Shown in pieces: positions 47,781 through 57,488 of a stretch of 64,000 bases of DNA. Numbering within the stretch: position 1 is the stretch's first letter; every line of letters starts with the position of its first letter. The notes beneath the pieces were generated by a model. The model searched no databases. It saw nothing but the letters and a program-made list of their open reading frames with translations, and was not told the DNA's origin. Both the position numbers and the translations under genes were made by a program. Source of the DNA: an uncultured Kordiimonas sp. (lineage in GTDB: Bacteria; Pseudomonadota; Alphaproteobacteria; Sphingomonadales; Kordiimonadaceae); NCBI GenBank assembly GCA_947503625.1, contig CANNEK010000001.1, forward strand, positions 1,234,152 to 1,298,151, given 5' to 3'.

Positions 47781-48845
47781 CTAGCTTGACGCAACAGAGC
47801 GTCCTTTGGAGCCTAAATCGACAAATGCTTCATCGAGGCGCGAAACCAGAGACTGCTCTCCTGCACGCAGCCATACCCGGGGGTCATACTGCTTCTTGAA
47901 CGGCGTCCCTGTTTCAGGATGAACCTGCCATTTGAAGGCGTCGGGATTGGCGTTCACGTAGGCACCAACGGCTTCTGAAAAGGCAAACTGTGTATCCGTA
48001 TCGATGTTCATCTTGAAAACACCGTACCCGACAGCTTCTTCGATTTTCGCTTTTTCGGAGCCCGAGCCGCCGTGGAAAACAAAATTCAGCGGGTTCGCTG
48101 GCGTGCTGCGTTCTTTGGTGACCAATTCTTGAGATGCGTTCAAAATCTCGGGGCGCAGTTTCACGTTACCCGGCTTGTAAACACCGTGAACGTTGCCAAA
48201 AGAAGCCGCAACAGAGAAGTGACCCAAAGGCGTGAGTAAATCATAGGCTTGCAGCACGTCTTCCGGCTGTGTGTAAAGGCTCGGATTTTCAAAATCATCA
48301 TCAACATCGGAGCCAACACCATCTTCTTCGCCGCCGGTGACGCCCAGCTCGATCTCCAGACTCATGCCAAGAGGGGTCATCTCTTTCAAAACACGGGCAC
48401 AGGTCTCAAGATTGTCCGCAATTGGTTCTTCAGATAGATCAAGCATATGCGAGCTATATAGAGGCACACCTTCCCGCTTGATGTTCTGGCGGCTTTCTTC
48501 AACCAGCGCCTCTACCCACGGAACCAGACTCCTGTTTGCATGATCTGTATGAAGAACAACACAAATGCCATAGTGTTCCGCAAGAAGCTGGACGTGCCTG
48601 GCCGCAGAAACCGCACCCAGAACCTTGGCCCGAAAACCGTCCTCCATGCCCTTGCCTGCATAGAACTGTGCACCGCTGTTGGAGAATTGAATGATCACAT
48701 CAGATTTGTTTTTTGCTGCGGCTTCCATAACAGCATTGAGTGAATTTGTACCCACCACATTCACGGCAGGCAGCGCATAACCACCCTGTTTGCAGGCTTC
48801 CACAAGCCTGGCGTAATCATCGCCGAATACGACACCTGGTTTCAT
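47781..48845 (-). CDS. fba: Class II fructose-bisphosphate aldolase
   Basis: Zinc-dependent aldolase of 354 residues. Class IIA features: VVLHTDHANRSLVPWVEALV with the zinc-site histidine, SLEIELGVTGGEEDGV, FSVAASFGNVHGVYKPGNV, LNFVFHGGSGSEKAKI with another zinc ligand and MNIDTDTQFAFSEAV. Start ATG is preceded by GGGGAAAA. Encoded downstream of pgk, but a strong pgk terminator and a palindrome in its own 295-base upstream region point to separate transcription. Confidence 0.96.
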   Translation of the reverse strand: MKPGVVFGDDYARLVEACKQGGYALPAVNVVGTNSLNAVMEAAAKNKSDVIIQFSNSGAQFYAGKGMEDGFRAKVLGAVSAARHVQLLAEHYGICVVLHTDHANRSLVPWVEALVEESRQNIKREGVPLYSSHMLDLSEEPIADNLETCARVLKEMTPLGMSLEIELGVTGGEEDGVGSDVDDDFENPSLYTQPEDVLQAYDLLTPLGHFSVAASFGNVHGVYKPGNVKLRPEILNASQELVTKERSTPANPLNFVFHGGSGSEKAKIEEAVGYGVFKMNIDTDTQFAFSEAVGAYVNANPDAFKWQVHPETGTPFKKQYDPRVWLRAGEQSLVSRLDEAFVDLGSKGRSVASS

Positions 48846-48927
48846 TTTTTTCCCCGATCCGGCAACTGCAGTTTGCCGATGTTTTTAATTTGGACCCAAT
48901 CGAACCCGGCGCCGCGTCTTTGCGCTG

Positions 48928-48944
48928 AAAACGATAGTCGTTTT
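48928..48944. promoter_or_regulatory. 17-bp palindrome upstream of fba
   Basis: AAAACGATAGTCGTTTT is a perfect 7-bp inverted repeat with a 3-base centre, 83 bases before the fba start codon. Looks like an operator; the regulator is unknown and no copy was seen before gap, pgk or tkt. Confidence 0.45.
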
Positions 48945-49084
48945 GTTACACATCGCCTTGCTTTTTCGCAACGACAGCATGCTGTTTTCTGCCGTTTATT
49001 CTGATATTTACGAGAAATTCATACGGAACCGAAAATGACAGCGCTGCCATTTTCAAGCGATGCAAATCAGGTACGGCGTTGCAC

Positions 49085-49115
49085 AAAAAAACCTCGCACC
49101 AAAAGAGGTGCGAGG
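49085..49115 (-). terminator. Terminator of pgk
   Basis: Perfect stem CCTCGCACC/GGTGCGAGG (49115-49108 side with 49100-49092) with a 6-base loop and seven T on the minus strand (49091-49085). It lies about 25 bases after the pgk stop. Confidence 0.92.
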
Positions 49116-49140
49116 GTTACTGATTCGAATTATCTTTTCT

Positions 49141-50304
49141 CTAGCCCAGTGCGGCAACACCCGGCAGTTCCCGACCTTCCATCCATTCAAGGAATGCACC
49201 ACCAGCGGTAGAGATATGGGTAAAATCATCTTTAACACCAGCGTGCGCCAGTGCGGCGACTGTATCACCGCCACCCGCAACCGACAAAAGGTCGCCGCTT
49301 ACCGTAAGCCGTGCCGCTTCCCGCGCAAGAGCAACGGTAGCAGCATCAAAAGGCTCAAGCTCAAACGCCCCCATAGGCCCGTTCCAAACCAATGTGCGCG
49401 CTTCAGAGAGGACAGCCTTCAGGGCGGCAACTGTTTCCGGTCCCGCATCAAGGATCATTTCGCCGTCGCTCACGTCGCCAGCGGCTTTAATCTGATTGTC
49501 AGCGTGTGCCTTGAAGTCACGGGCAACCACCACGTCCGTCGGCAGGTGCACAGCACACGCGGATTTCTCGGCGTTTGCAAGGATGGAAAGCGCAGTGTCG
49601 TGAAGGTCTTTTTCGCACAGGCTCGCGCCGACGTCATGGCCCTGCGCATACAGAAATGTGTTGGCCATGCCGCCACCGATTATCAGATTGTCAACCTTCT
49701 CAACAAGATGCTCCAGCACCGCCAGCTTGGATGATACTTTGGCACCGCCCACTACGGCAGCAACCGGGCGTTTTGGGGCGCCCAGGGCTTTTTCAAGAGC
49801 TTCAAGCTCTGCGCCCATGGTTTCACCGGCAGCACATGGCAGGAGTTTCGCAATCGCTTCTGTGGAGGCATGCGCCCTGTGCGCTGCAGAAAATGCGTCA
49901 TTGATGTATAGGTCACCAAGCGCGGCAAAACGCGCAGCAAGTTCAGGATCGTTTTTCTCTTCACCCGGATAAAATCGAGTATTCTCCATGACAATCACGT
50001 CATTGGCAGGCAGTTCATCGCCGAGAACCGCAAAACCGACGTCGCAACCCAACGCCTGACCAAGTGCAGGAATAACCGGCCGAAGGCTCATTTCGGGAAC
50101 AACCTGCCCTTTGGGGCGGCCAAAATGCGCCAGCAGAACAGAACGGCCACCAGCTTTTGCAATTGCATCCACGGTTGGCATGACGGCTTTCAGGCGGGTA
50201 CCGTCCGTCACTTTCCCCTCCGCCATCGGCACATTCAGGTCAACGCGCACGACAGCGGTTTTCCCCGTCAAATCACCCAGGTCTGAAATCCGTTTAAAAG
50301 CCAT
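49141..50304 (-). CDS. pgk: Phosphoglycerate kinase
   Basis: 387 residues. [20 protein letters not shown] at the N-domain, [55 protein letters not shown] and the C-terminal nucleotide site [15 protein letters not shown] and [12 protein letters not shown]. Second of the gap-pgk pair; 68 bases separate it from gap, with a hairpin in between. Confidence 0.97.
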   Translation of the reverse strand: MAFKRISDLGDLTGKTAVVRVDLNVPMAEGKVTDGTRLKAVMPTVDAIAKAGGRSVLLAHFGRPKGQVVPEMSLRPVIPALGQALGCDVGFAVLGDELPANDVIVMENTRFYPGEEKNDPELAARFAALGDLYINDAFSAAHRAHASTEAIAKLLPCAAGETMGAELEALEKALGAPKRPVAAVVGGAKVSSKLAVLEHLVEKVDNLIIGGGMANTFLYAQGHDVGASLCEKDLHDTALSILANAEKSACAVHLPTDVVVARDFKAHADNQIKAAGDVSDGEMILDAGPETVAALKAVLSEARTLVWNGPMGAFELEPFDAATVALAREAARLTVSGDLLSVAGGGDTVAALAHAGVKDDFTHISTAGGAFLEWMEGRELPGVAALG

Positions 50305-50318
50305 TTAAAACTCCTGAT

Positions 50319-50349
50319 ACAGAAAGGGCGGCCTCAAAAAGACCGCCCT
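50319..50349 (-). terminator. Hairpin between gap and pgk
   Basis: AGGGCGG/CCGCCCT stem (50349-50343 with 50331-50325) on the minus strand, followed by TTTCT. The weak T-run suggests partial termination or an mRNA-stabilising hairpin that could lower pgk output relative to gap. Confidence 0.55.
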
Positions 50350-50372
50350 GTTATAATTACGATCCGCAAAAC

Positions 50373-51380
50373 CTAGCCCAGAGACGCCATCTTGACAGCC
50401 GTATCCGACATCCGGTTAGAGAAGCCCCACTCGTTATCATACCATGTGAGAATGCGAACGAAACGGCCGTCAATCACCTTGGTTTGGCTACTGTCAAAAG
50501 TGGAACTGTTTGGGTTGTGGTTGAAATCGATGGAAACCGCAGGCATATCTTCATAACCAAGAACACCTTTCAACGAGCCTTCAGCCGCAGCCTTGATGGC
50601 CGCATTGATTTCTTCCGCAGTCGTGTCGCGGCCCGCATCAAACTTCAGATCGACCATGGAGACATTCGGCGTTGGCACACGAATAGCCGACCCATCAAGT
50701 TTACCCGCGAGTTCAGGCAGCACCAGACCAACAGCTTTCGCAGCACCTGTCGATGTCGGGATCATGCTCAGTGCGGCCGCACGCGCGCGGCGCGGGTCTG
50801 AGTGCAACGTGTCGAGAACAGGCTGGTCACCTGTGTAGGCATGCACGGTTGTCATATACCCGCGCTCAATACCAATCAGATCGTTGAGTACTTTAGCAAC
50901 AGGGGACAAACAGTTGGTTGTGCAGGATGCGTTTGAAACGATGACATCATCAGCCGTCAGTTCGTCACTGTTGACGCCAAACACCACGGTGCGATCAGCG
51001 TTTGCGCCGGGTGCGGAAATCAGTACCTTTTTAGCCCCTGCAGTCAGGTGCATGGCCGCTTTATCACGCGCGGTAAAAATGCCGGTACATTCCATCGCAA
51101 CGTCAATTTTTTCTTCGCCCCATGGCAGCTCTTCAGGGTTGCGGATCGCTGTTACACGAATACGGTCACCGTTGACGACGATGAAATCACCATCGACAGA
51201 AACGTCGCCGGGGAAAGGACCATGAACACTGTCGCGCTTCAGGAGATAAGCGTTCATGTCAACATCGCCGAGATCATTGATCGCGACAACGCGGATATCA
51301 GTACGGCCACTTTCATAAATAGCGCGCAACACGTTGCGGCCGATGCGGCCAAATCCATTGATGGAAACACGTACAGTCAT
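50373..51380 (-). CDS. gap: Glyceraldehyde-3-phosphate dehydrogenase
   Basis: NAD(P)-dependent enzyme of 335 residues from the ATG at 51380 (GGAGGA eight bases upstream). [20 protein letters not shown] is the Rossmann start, the catalytic Cys is in [13 protein letters not shown], followed by [19 protein letters not shown] and [13 protein letters not shown]. Asp33-type cofactor preference is not read with confidence. Between tkt (56 bases) and pgk. Confidence 0.97.
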   Translation of the reverse strand: MTVRVSINGFGRIGRNVLRAIYESGRTDIRVVAINDLGDVDMNAYLLKRDSVHGPFPGDVSVDGDFIVVNGDRIRVTAIRNPEELPWGEEKIDVAMECTGIFTARDKAAMHLTAGAKKVLISAPGANADRTVVFGVNSDELTADDVIVSNASCTTNCLSPVAKVLNDLIGIERGYMTTVHAYTGDQPVLDTLHSDPRRARAAALSMIPTSTGAAKAVGLVLPELAGKLDGSAIRVPTPNVSMVDLKFDAGRDTTAEEINAAIKAAAEGSLKGVLGYEDMPAVSIDFNHNPNSSTFDSSQTKVIDGRFVRILTWYDNEWGFSNRMSDTAVKMASLG

Positions 51381-51436
51381 TGAGGTGGTCCTCCAGTCAG
51401 TGATGGGCAAACTTGGCAAACAAGTTCAAGTGCCGA

Positions 51437-53440
51437 TTAAAGTTTCTCACGAACAGCTGCGACAAGCGCATCAGCTGTAATTCCAAAATGCTCATAAAGC
51501 TCGTCAGCCGGGGCAGACGCGCCAAATGTGGTCATGCCGATATTCACGCCGTTCAGTCCTGTGTAGCGCTCCCAACCAAACGTTGTTCCCGCTTCAATGG
51601 ACGCCCGCACAGTACCTCTTGGCAACACAGTAGTCTTATAGTCTTCGTCCTGCGCATCAAAAAGTTCGGTGCACGGCATGGAAACAACGCGTGTTGGCAC
51701 ACCGTCCGCCTGAAGCGTCTCGCGTGCTGCTGCCGCAATTTCAACTTCCGAACCTGTGGCGATGATCACGGCTTTTGCATCACCACCTTCGGCTTCATGT
51801 AGAACATAACCGCCTTTGGCGCACAGGTTTTCGTCCGTATGCTCAAGGCGCTGCTGCTTCAAACCCTGACGTGTCAGTGACAGAACACTCGGTGTCGTTT
51901 TTGATTTTAACGACAATGCCCAGCATTCCGCTGTTTCAACTGCGTCACACGGACGGAATACATTCACATTCGGCATGGCACGCAAGCTCATGACATGCTC
52001 AACCGGCTGGTGGGTTGGCCCGTCTTCACCAAGACCTATACTATCGTGCGTCATCACATAAATTGCACGCAGACCCATCAAAGCCGCCAGTCGGATCGCC
52101 GGACGAGCGTAATCCGTGAACACAAGGAACGTTCCGCCGTACGGGATGTGCTGGCCGTATAACGCAATACCGTTCATTGCGGCACACATCTCAAACTCCC
52201 GAATACCGTAGTAGATGTACCTGCCAGAGAAATCGTCCGCGGATATTGGCGCTGTCTGACTTGTTTTGGTCAGATTGGACCCCGTCAAATCTGCCGAACC
52301 GCCAATGGTTTCCGGCACCACCCCGTTCACAACCTCAAGAGCCATCTGGCTTGCTTTACGTGTTGCCACCTTAACAGGCTCTGCAACCAGTGAAGCCTTG
52401 TAATCATTGATTGCTTGATCAAAACTCCTGGGCAGTTCTTTGTCCTGACGACGGTCAAAATCTTCCCTGACGAAGCTATCCAGGCCATCGAATTTCTTTT
52501 TCCACGCAGCCGACTGTGTCGCGCCTGCTGCACCAACAGCGCGCCAGCTGTTTAAAATATCTTCCGGGACATCGAAAGGCTCCGCAGACCAGTTCAGAAG
52601 CTCTCGTGCACCGGCGATTTCATCATCGCCCAGCGGTGCGCCATGGGTGGCAGCTGTGCCCTGTTTGGTTGGAGCCCCGTAACCAATCGTGGTTTTGCAG
52701 GCGATCATGGATGGTTGGTCACTTGCCTGTGCCTCGGTAATTGCAGCTTCAATCGCCTCCGGATCATGACCATCGACTGACTGAACGTGCCAACCTGCGG
52801 CCTCAAACCGGCCGTGCATGTCTTCGCTTGTGGAAAGGTCAGTCCCACCATCAATTGAAATGGAATTGTCGTCCCAAAGCACAATCATTTTCGAAAGTTG
52901 AAGGTGCCCGGCAAGGGAGATCGCCTCCTGGCTCACACCTTCCATCAGACAACCGTCACCGGCCAGCACATAGGTAAAGTGATCGGTAATGTCGTCGCCG
53001 TATTCGGTGTTGGATAACCGTTCAGCCAGTGCCATGCCCACAGATGTCGCCAACCCCTGACCCAGAGGGCCTGTGGTAACTTCAATACCCGGGCATTCAC
53101 CGAATTCCGGATGCCCAGCCGTAGGGCTGTGCAGCTGGCGGAAGTTTTTGATGTCTTCAATTGTCGGGTTGTCGTAGCCTGTAAGATGCAAAAGCGAATA
53201 AATCAGCATTGAGCCATGCCCGGCCGACAAAACAAATCTGTCCCGGTTGGGCCATGTTGGCCAGCTTGGGTCAAACCTCATAAACCTGGAAAACAAAACA
53301 GTCGCCACATCTGCCATACCCATCGGCATTCCGGGATGGCCTGAATTTGCACGCTGGATAGCGTCCATCGATAATGCCCGTATCGCATTAGCCATGTTGT
53401 TGTGATTTTCGGTTTCCGTGGAAAAACTGGCGTCGTTCAT
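51437..53440 (-). CDS. tkt: Transketolase
   Basis: Thiamine-diphosphate enzyme of 667 residues from the ATG at 53440. RANSGHPGMPMGMADVATVL, the ThDP-binding AGDGCLMEGVSQEAISLAGH, DDNSISIDGGTDL, then TIGYGAPTKQGTAATHGAPL, and THDSIGLGEDGPTHQPVEH of the second domain are all intact. First gene of the tkt-gap-pgk run; its promoter lies in the 259-base region shared with the divergent zapA operon. Confidence 0.97.
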   Translation of the reverse strand: MNDASFSTETENHNNMANAIRALSMDAIQRANSGHPGMPMGMADVATVLFSRFMRFDPSWPTWPNRDRFVLSAGHGSMLIYSLLHLTGYDNPTIEDIKNFRQLHSPTAGHPEFGECPGIEVTTGPLGQGLATSVGMALAERLSNTEYGDDITDHFTYVLAGDGCLMEGVSQEAISLAGHLQLSKMIVLWDDNSISIDGGTDLSTSEDMHGRFEAAGWHVQSVDGHDPEAIEAAITEAQASDQPSMIACKTTIGYGAPTKQGTAATHGAPLGDDEIAGARELLNWSAEPFDVPEDILNSWRAVGAAGATQSAAWKKKFDGLDSFVREDFDRRQDKELPRSFDQAINDYKASLVAEPVKVATRKASQMALEVVNGVVPETIGGSADLTGSNLTKTSQTAPISADDFSGRYIYYGIREFEMCAAMNGIALYGQHIPYGGTFLVFTDYARPAIRLAALMGLRAIYVMTHDSIGLGEDGPTHQPVEHVMSLRAMPNVNVFRPCDAVETAECWALSLKSKTTPSVLSLTRQGLKQQRLEHTDENLCAKGGYVLHEAEGGDAKAVIIATGSEVEIAAAARETLQADGVPTRVVSMPCTELFDAQDEDYKTTVLPRGTVRASIEAGTTFGWERYTGLNGVNIGMTTFGASAPADELYEHFGITADALVAAVREKL

Positions 53441-53589
53441 TGAGATCAACTTTTTTGAATGGACCAAATCAGGCAAGCCTGCATAAAAATTGCCCGCAAA
53501 ATGGCCGGGAACGGCGCGCTAGTCAACCTTGGAACGGCGTCCCCGGGCTTAAATCCTGCGATTTTTGCGCTGTACGTCGGACTGTGCGA

Positions 53590-53627
53590 TTGACCTTGAT
53601 CCGTCAAACGCCCTATCCTCAAGGTCA
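53590..53627. promoter_or_regulatory. Inverted repeat spanning a promoter, tkt/zapA divergent region
   Basis: TGACCTTGA (53591-53599) and TCAAGGTCA (53619-53627) are perfect 9-bp arms 19 bases apart. On the plus strand TTGACC (53590-53595) and CTATCC (53613-53618) form a plausible -35/-10 pair with 17-base spacing toward the zapA operon, so the arms flank that promoter. This could be an operator for one or both divergent units. Confidence 0.45.
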
Positions 53628-53699
53628 TTGAGAAATTGAATGCCAGATAGCCATCATAAATGTGATGGGTATTGAGGCGAATAAAGTGGGAAAAAATAG

Positions 53700-54230
53700 A
53701 TGGCTGGTGCTCAGGAAAAAAACCCGCTTGAAGGGGCGCGTGCGCGACTCGAACAGGCACTCTCAAGATTGACCCAGGAAGTGGCATCTTCCCGCAGCGC
53801 CCTGGAGCTGGCGCAGGTGACACAGCAGGAGGCAGCCGAAATACAAACCGCACATGCTGAACGTATGCAAAAGCTGGAACAGGAAAACCTGCGGCTGCAT
53901 GAACAGATAGCAACACTTTCACTTCAGGCGCCCGCAGAAAAAGATATTGAGCAGGTTAAGTCACTGGAGGCCGAAAAAAGCGCGCTGCAACAAAATTATG
54001 ATCTGCTGAAGAGGCAATATACCAGCCTGCAGGATGAATTCGAAGGCTTGCAAAACCGGATGGACATTGTTTCGCCTGAAAGCACGGCAACCGGAGATGA
54101 CGGATTGCGCCAACAAGTGGCCGACCTGGGGCGCGAACGCGATGAAATACGCAGTGAGCTTGATACCGCAATTGCTGAACTGGAAGGTTATCTTGCTACT
54201 AGCGCCGCAGCAGCAGGGGGAATGAACTGA
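53700..54230 (+). CDS. Coiled-coil protein preceding ZapA (DUF4164-like)
   Basis: 176 residues, almost wholly coiled coil (ARARLEQALSRLTQEVASSR, MQKLEQENLRLHEQIATLSL, LEAEKSALQQNYDLLKRQ), with a short non-helical C-terminus. No signal peptide or membrane helix. Its stop overlaps the zapA start (TGATG). Alphaproteobacteria commonly have such a gene before zapA; a structural link to the division ring is plausible from position only. Confidence 0.75.
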   Translation: MAGAQEKNPLEGARARLEQALSRLTQEVASSRSALELAQVTQQEAAEIQTAHAERMQKLEQENLRLHEQIATLSLQAPAEKDIEQVKSLEAEKSALQQNYDLLKRQYTSLQDEFEGLQNRMDIVSPESTATGDDGLRQQVADLGRERDEIRSELDTAIAELEGYLATSAAAAGGMN

Positions 54231-54547
54231 TGGCACAAATTCAAGTAACGGTAGCTGGAAAATCATATCCACTGGCCTGCGCGGAAGGCGACGAGGAACG
54301 GCTTTATAAACTTGCCGCTTATATCGACAGTAAAACCAACGACCTGACCGACAAGCTGGGTCATGTCAATGAAACCCGCCTGATCCTTATGGCTGCCGTA
54401 CTTATTGCAGACGAATTACACGAGAGTTTAGAAGGCAAAGGCCATGACGGATTGCTGGGCGGTTTGACCGAAGATGACATGGCTGCGGTACTGAATGAAG
54501 TCGCCGGCGAAGTCGAAGGTATTGCAGATCAGCTCACAAAGGCCTAA
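54230..54547 (+). CDS. zapA: Cell division protein ZapA
   Basis: FtsZ-ring associated protein of 105 residues. AQIQVTVAGKSYPLACAEGD is the N-terminal globular part, followed by ERLYKLAAYIDSKTNDLTDK and a helix ending in a variable tail. Translationally coupled to the coiled-coil gene and immediately upstream of the 6S RNA, the conserved zapA-ssrS-fthC order. Confidence 0.93.
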   Translation: MAQIQVTVAGKSYPLACAEGDEERLYKLAAYIDSKTNDLTDKLGHVNETRLILMAAVLIADELHESLEGKGHDGLLGGLTEDDMAAVLNEVAGEVEGIADQLTKA

Positions 54548-54555
54548 ATACACGC

Positions 54556-54722
54556 GAGCGGGTACTGCGCTGTACGCCCGATATGAAGTAATCCCCGGGG
54601 CTATAAATTTTCCGAGGGAGCTGTCCCTGATTTGAACCCTGGTTCTTATCATCACGGCGCCCACCTGATTTATCAGGCATCGGAGGATACAAACGTCAAC
54701 GCGGCAGAGGTGGTCCCGCACC
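54556..54722 (+). ncRNA. ssrS: 6S RNA
   Basis: Regulatory RNA that binds sigma-70 RNA polymerase by mimicking an open promoter. The 210-base gap between zapA and the folate cyclo-ligase gene is the standard ssrS site. Its ends pair (GCGGG at 54558-54562 with CCCGC at 54715-54719, then ACTGC with GGTGGT), and the middle contains TTGAACCCTGGTTC (54631-54644), like the E. coli 6S TTGAACCAAGGGTTC region, plus CCTGATTTATCAGG (54664-54677). Exact ends are approximate. Confidence 0.72.
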
Positions 54723-54757
54723 CACCCTAAAGCAGGCTTTTTGCTTTGAAGGCATCC

Positions 54758-55354
54758 ATGCAGAAAACAGGCAAAGAACAACTCCGCACTGACGCAAAAC
54801 GAATTCGCGCTGGCGCCAGAGAAATGCTGGGCCTGAAGGCTGCAGAAGACGCAGCAGTGCACGGGATGCAACTGTTGAGCTCACTTGACCGCACCGCGAT
54901 TATCAGCGGCTACTGGCCAATTGGTGACGAACTGGACCCGCGTTTTTTGATGCAGTCTCTGGAAAGAGCCGGCTTTGCGCTCGCACTTCCTGTTGTTACA
55001 GCAAAAGAAAACCCTCTTGAGTTCCGCCGTTGGGGCATGGGGGACGCGCTGGAACCGGGGCCACTGGGTACCGAACACCCTTTGCGAGACGCCCCCACAG
55101 TTGTGCCAGACGCAGTGATCGTGCCACTACTGGCCTTTGACGCCGACTGCAACCGAATGGGCTTCGGAGCGGGATATTATGACCGCACGCTGGCCAAGCA
55201 TCCTCATATCAAGGCTTTTGGCTTTGCTTATGGGGCACAATTTGTTGATGATATGCCAATAGAACCGCATGATTGGCCATTACAGGGCGTTATTACAGAA
55301 ACAGGTACTGTTTTGCCGCGTAAAAGTGTAGAAGCCCCGAATGCAAACGCCTGA
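54758..55354 (+). CDS. fthC: 5-formyltetrahydrofolate cyclo-ligase
   Basis: Converts 5-formyl-THF to 5,10-methenyl-THF with ATP. 198 residues from the ATG at 54758 (GAAGG 5 bases upstream); a TTG four codons earlier is possible. Conserved sites: IISGYWPIGDELDPR, PDAVIVPLLAFDADCNRMGF and GAGYYDRTLAKH. Downstream of 6S RNA; in many proteobacteria it is co-transcribed with ssrS. Confidence 0.94.
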   Translation: MQKTGKEQLRTDAKRIRAGAREMLGLKAAEDAAVHGMQLLSSLDRTAIISGYWPIGDELDPRFLMQSLERAGFALALPVVTAKENPLEFRRWGMGDALEPGPLGTEHPLRDAPTVVPDAVIVPLLAFDADCNRMGFGAGYYDRTLAKHPHIKAFGFAYGAQFVDDMPIEPHDWPLQGVITETGTVLPRKSVEAPNANA

Positions 55355-55369
55355 ACAAGAAAGACACCT

Positions 55370-56185
55370 ATGCGTTTAATGTTTTTAGGCGACCTTATGG
55401 GACGCAGCGGCCGTACCGCCGTTATAGAAGCTTTGCCGGATTTGCGTTCAAGGCTGAAGCTGGATTTTGTGGTCGTGAATGCGGAAAATGCTGCGTCGGG
55501 TTTTGGTACTACAAGCAAGATTGCAGGACAGGTTATTCAGGCGGGGGCTGATGTTCTCTCCGGCGGGAACCACACATTCGACCAGAAAGAACTTTTGTCT
55601 GTTATCGACAATGACAACCGCATCCTGCGACCAATTAATTATCCGGACCCGACACCCGGTCGTGGTTATGCGATATATGACGCCCCGAGAGGTAAAAAGG
55701 TTCTGGTGATCAATGCAATGGGCAGGGTTTTCATGAACCCGATGGAATGCCCGTTCAGGGCCGTGGATGCTGTCCTGAAAAAATACCGGCTAGGCGTTAC
55801 CGTTCACGCTGTCATGGTGGACTTTCACGGTGAAGCAACATCTGAGAAGATGGCGATGGGGCACTATCTGGATGGTCGAGCCAGCCTTGTCGTGGGCACT
55901 CACAGCCATGTACCAACGGCGGATGCTCAGATTTTACCGGGAGGTACCGGTTATCAGACCGATGCAGGTATGTGCGGCGACTACAACAGCGTTATTGGCA
56001 TGGAAAAAACCGAGCCCATCAACCGCTTCCTGACAAAAATGAACCGCGAACGCTACTCACCTGCAGACGGCGAAGCCACCGTCTGCGGTACCTTTGTGGA
56101 AACCGATGATCGCACTGGCCTTGCAGTACGGATTGAACCCATCCGGATGGGCCCACGCCTAAGCGAGCATATCCCTGAAGTTTGA
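55370..56185 (+). CDS. ymdB: YmdB-type metallophosphoesterase (TIGR00282)
   Basis: 271 residues with the binuclear metal ligands of YmdB phosphodiesterases: FLGDLMGRSGR, VVNAENAASGFG, SGGNHTFDQ, VMVDFHGEATSEKMAMGHYL and VVGTHSHVPTADAQILPGGT. Homologues act on cyclic nucleotides such as 2',3'-cAMP. Follows fthC by 15 bases, so part of the same unit. Confidence 0.93.
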   Translation: MRLMFLGDLMGRSGRTAVIEALPDLRSRLKLDFVVVNAENAASGFGTTSKIAGQVIQAGADVLSGGNHTFDQKELLSVIDNDNRILRPINYPDPTPGRGYAIYDAPRGKKVLVINAMGRVFMNPMECPFRAVDAVLKKYRLGVTVHAVMVDFHGEATSEKMAMGHYLDGRASLVVGTHSHVPTADAQILPGGTGYQTDAGMCGDYNSVIGMEKTEPINRFLTKMNRERYSPADGEATVCGTFVETDDRTGLAVRIEPIRMGPRLSEHIPEV

Positions 56186-56252
56186 CCTAGGCAAAATAGT
56201 CCGACCGTTAAAGAACGCCATCGCCTTCGATCAAGCTTGCATCAAAACCTGC

Positions 56253-57488
56253 CTAGTTTTCAGTCTCGGGTTCAGGTTCTTTCAGTTTGATACGGCTGCC
56301 TTCAGCATTGATGTACTCTTCAACGGTTACTGTGCCTTCGCGCGCGCGGCGCTCGTTCCGAATTTTAACAGCCCGCAAGAGGGCGCGGGTTTGCGGTGAA
56401 ATCTTGCCGTTGCTGCCACGGTTGAACGCCGGGCTGGTATGAATACTATCGATCGGTGAACCCCGCGTTGGTGGTGGTGCAGGCCCGCTGGTTGTTGCTC
56501 CTGGAAAGATGTCGGCTGGAGCTGTCTCAATAAAGAACCCGAGCGCACCGGGGTTGGTATTGAAGCTGCCACCACTATACACGTCACCGTTCTTCGGGTC
56601 CGCGATGCCCCAGTCATAGTTCTTCATCTTGATCGACCTGGCCTTGGCCAGATCACGGCGCGTGTCCTCGCGGGCATACGTCAGCAGATGGTTTGTAATG
56701 TCTTCCTCGAAGTTCGGGAAATACCGCTCACCGAGCTTATAGTGGTCTGATACACGGCCAGAACCCGACCACAGGCGGAAACCCCGCAGGCTGTTCACAA
56801 AACGATAAGCGTTGTCCTGCAGGGCATCACCAACATTTTCACCTGTGTAGGCTTCGGTACGGATATTCGGACCGCCGATGCTGCCCATGAAGAAGCCGTA
56901 GAGAACCAGTGGATCGTTCCACCGTCTGATCACATAGTCTTCAATGTCCTGGATCGACATCTCGCGTTTGCCGACCTTCATGGTCTTGACGTCCCAGACA
57001 TTCTTGCCGCCAACGACAAGCTTTTTAACCTTCTTCAGCGGATAGGCTTTTGCCACCTCATACATGACAGCGACATTGTGCAGGTTCAGCCAATAGGCCA
57101 ACTGCTCGTTCGCCGAGAAAGTCTTCAGTGGCAAGTAGCTGGGGACAGACTCGAGATCCTTGCGAAGCTCCAGCAGATAATCTACATGCTCCTGCCGGAA
57201 CTCATAAAAGGTGACCCTGTTGCCTTCAAAGGCTGTCGGGCTCAGATTACCATGCTTGATTTTCGACGATGTGCCACGCGCACCGTTCCGGCTGGCAGGC
57301 TGGCGGTCAGACGGCCCCACATCAATAACCGACCCAGAGAGTAGCAGATCAAGATCTGCATAACTGATAGTATATTCGTTGGACGGGTCAAGTGTGCCTG
57401 GTGTGTTGTCAGCAATTGCCACATTGGCCGAACCCAGGCCAAAAATCAGAAACATGATAACAGTGATGTTTTGAAATCTTATTCTCAT
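56253..57488 (-). CDS. Exported DUF547 protein, copy B
   Basis: 411 residues from the ATG at 57488 (GGGGGC upstream); signal peptide ends near ANVAIADN. DUF547 core at about 75-300: YWLNLHNVAVMYEVAKAYPL, VGGKNVWDVKTMKVGKREMS, IQDIEDYVIRRWNDPLVLYG, AYTGENVGDALQDNAYRFVN. The NCAS-GCP cysteine motif I expect in this family reads GFFMGSIGGPNI, with no cysteine. C-terminal 100 residues are Pro/Gly-rich then charged (RALLRAVKIRNERR). Nearly identical over its centre to copy A upstream on the same strand. Function unknown; periplasmic or surface location inferred. Confidence 0.85.
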   Translation of the reverse strand: MRIRFQNITVIMFLIFGLGSANVAIADNTPGTLDPSNEYTISYADLDLLLSGSVIDVGPSDRQPASRNGARGTSSKIKHGNLSPTAFEGNRVTFYEFRQEHVDYLLELRKDLESVPSYLPLKTFSANEQLAYWLNLHNVAVMYEVAKAYPLKKVKKLVVGGKNVWDVKTMKVGKREMSIQDIEDYVIRRWNDPLVLYGFFMGSIGGPNIRTEAYTGENVGDALQDNAYRFVNSLRGFRLWSGSGRVSDHYKLGERYFPNFEEDITNHLLTYAREDTRRDLAKARSIKMKNYDWGIADPKNGDVYSGGSFNTNPGALGFFIETAPADIFPGATTSGPAPPPTRGSPIDSIHTSPAFNRGSNGKISPQTRALLRAVKIRNERRAREGTVTVEEYINAEGSRIKLKEPEPETEN

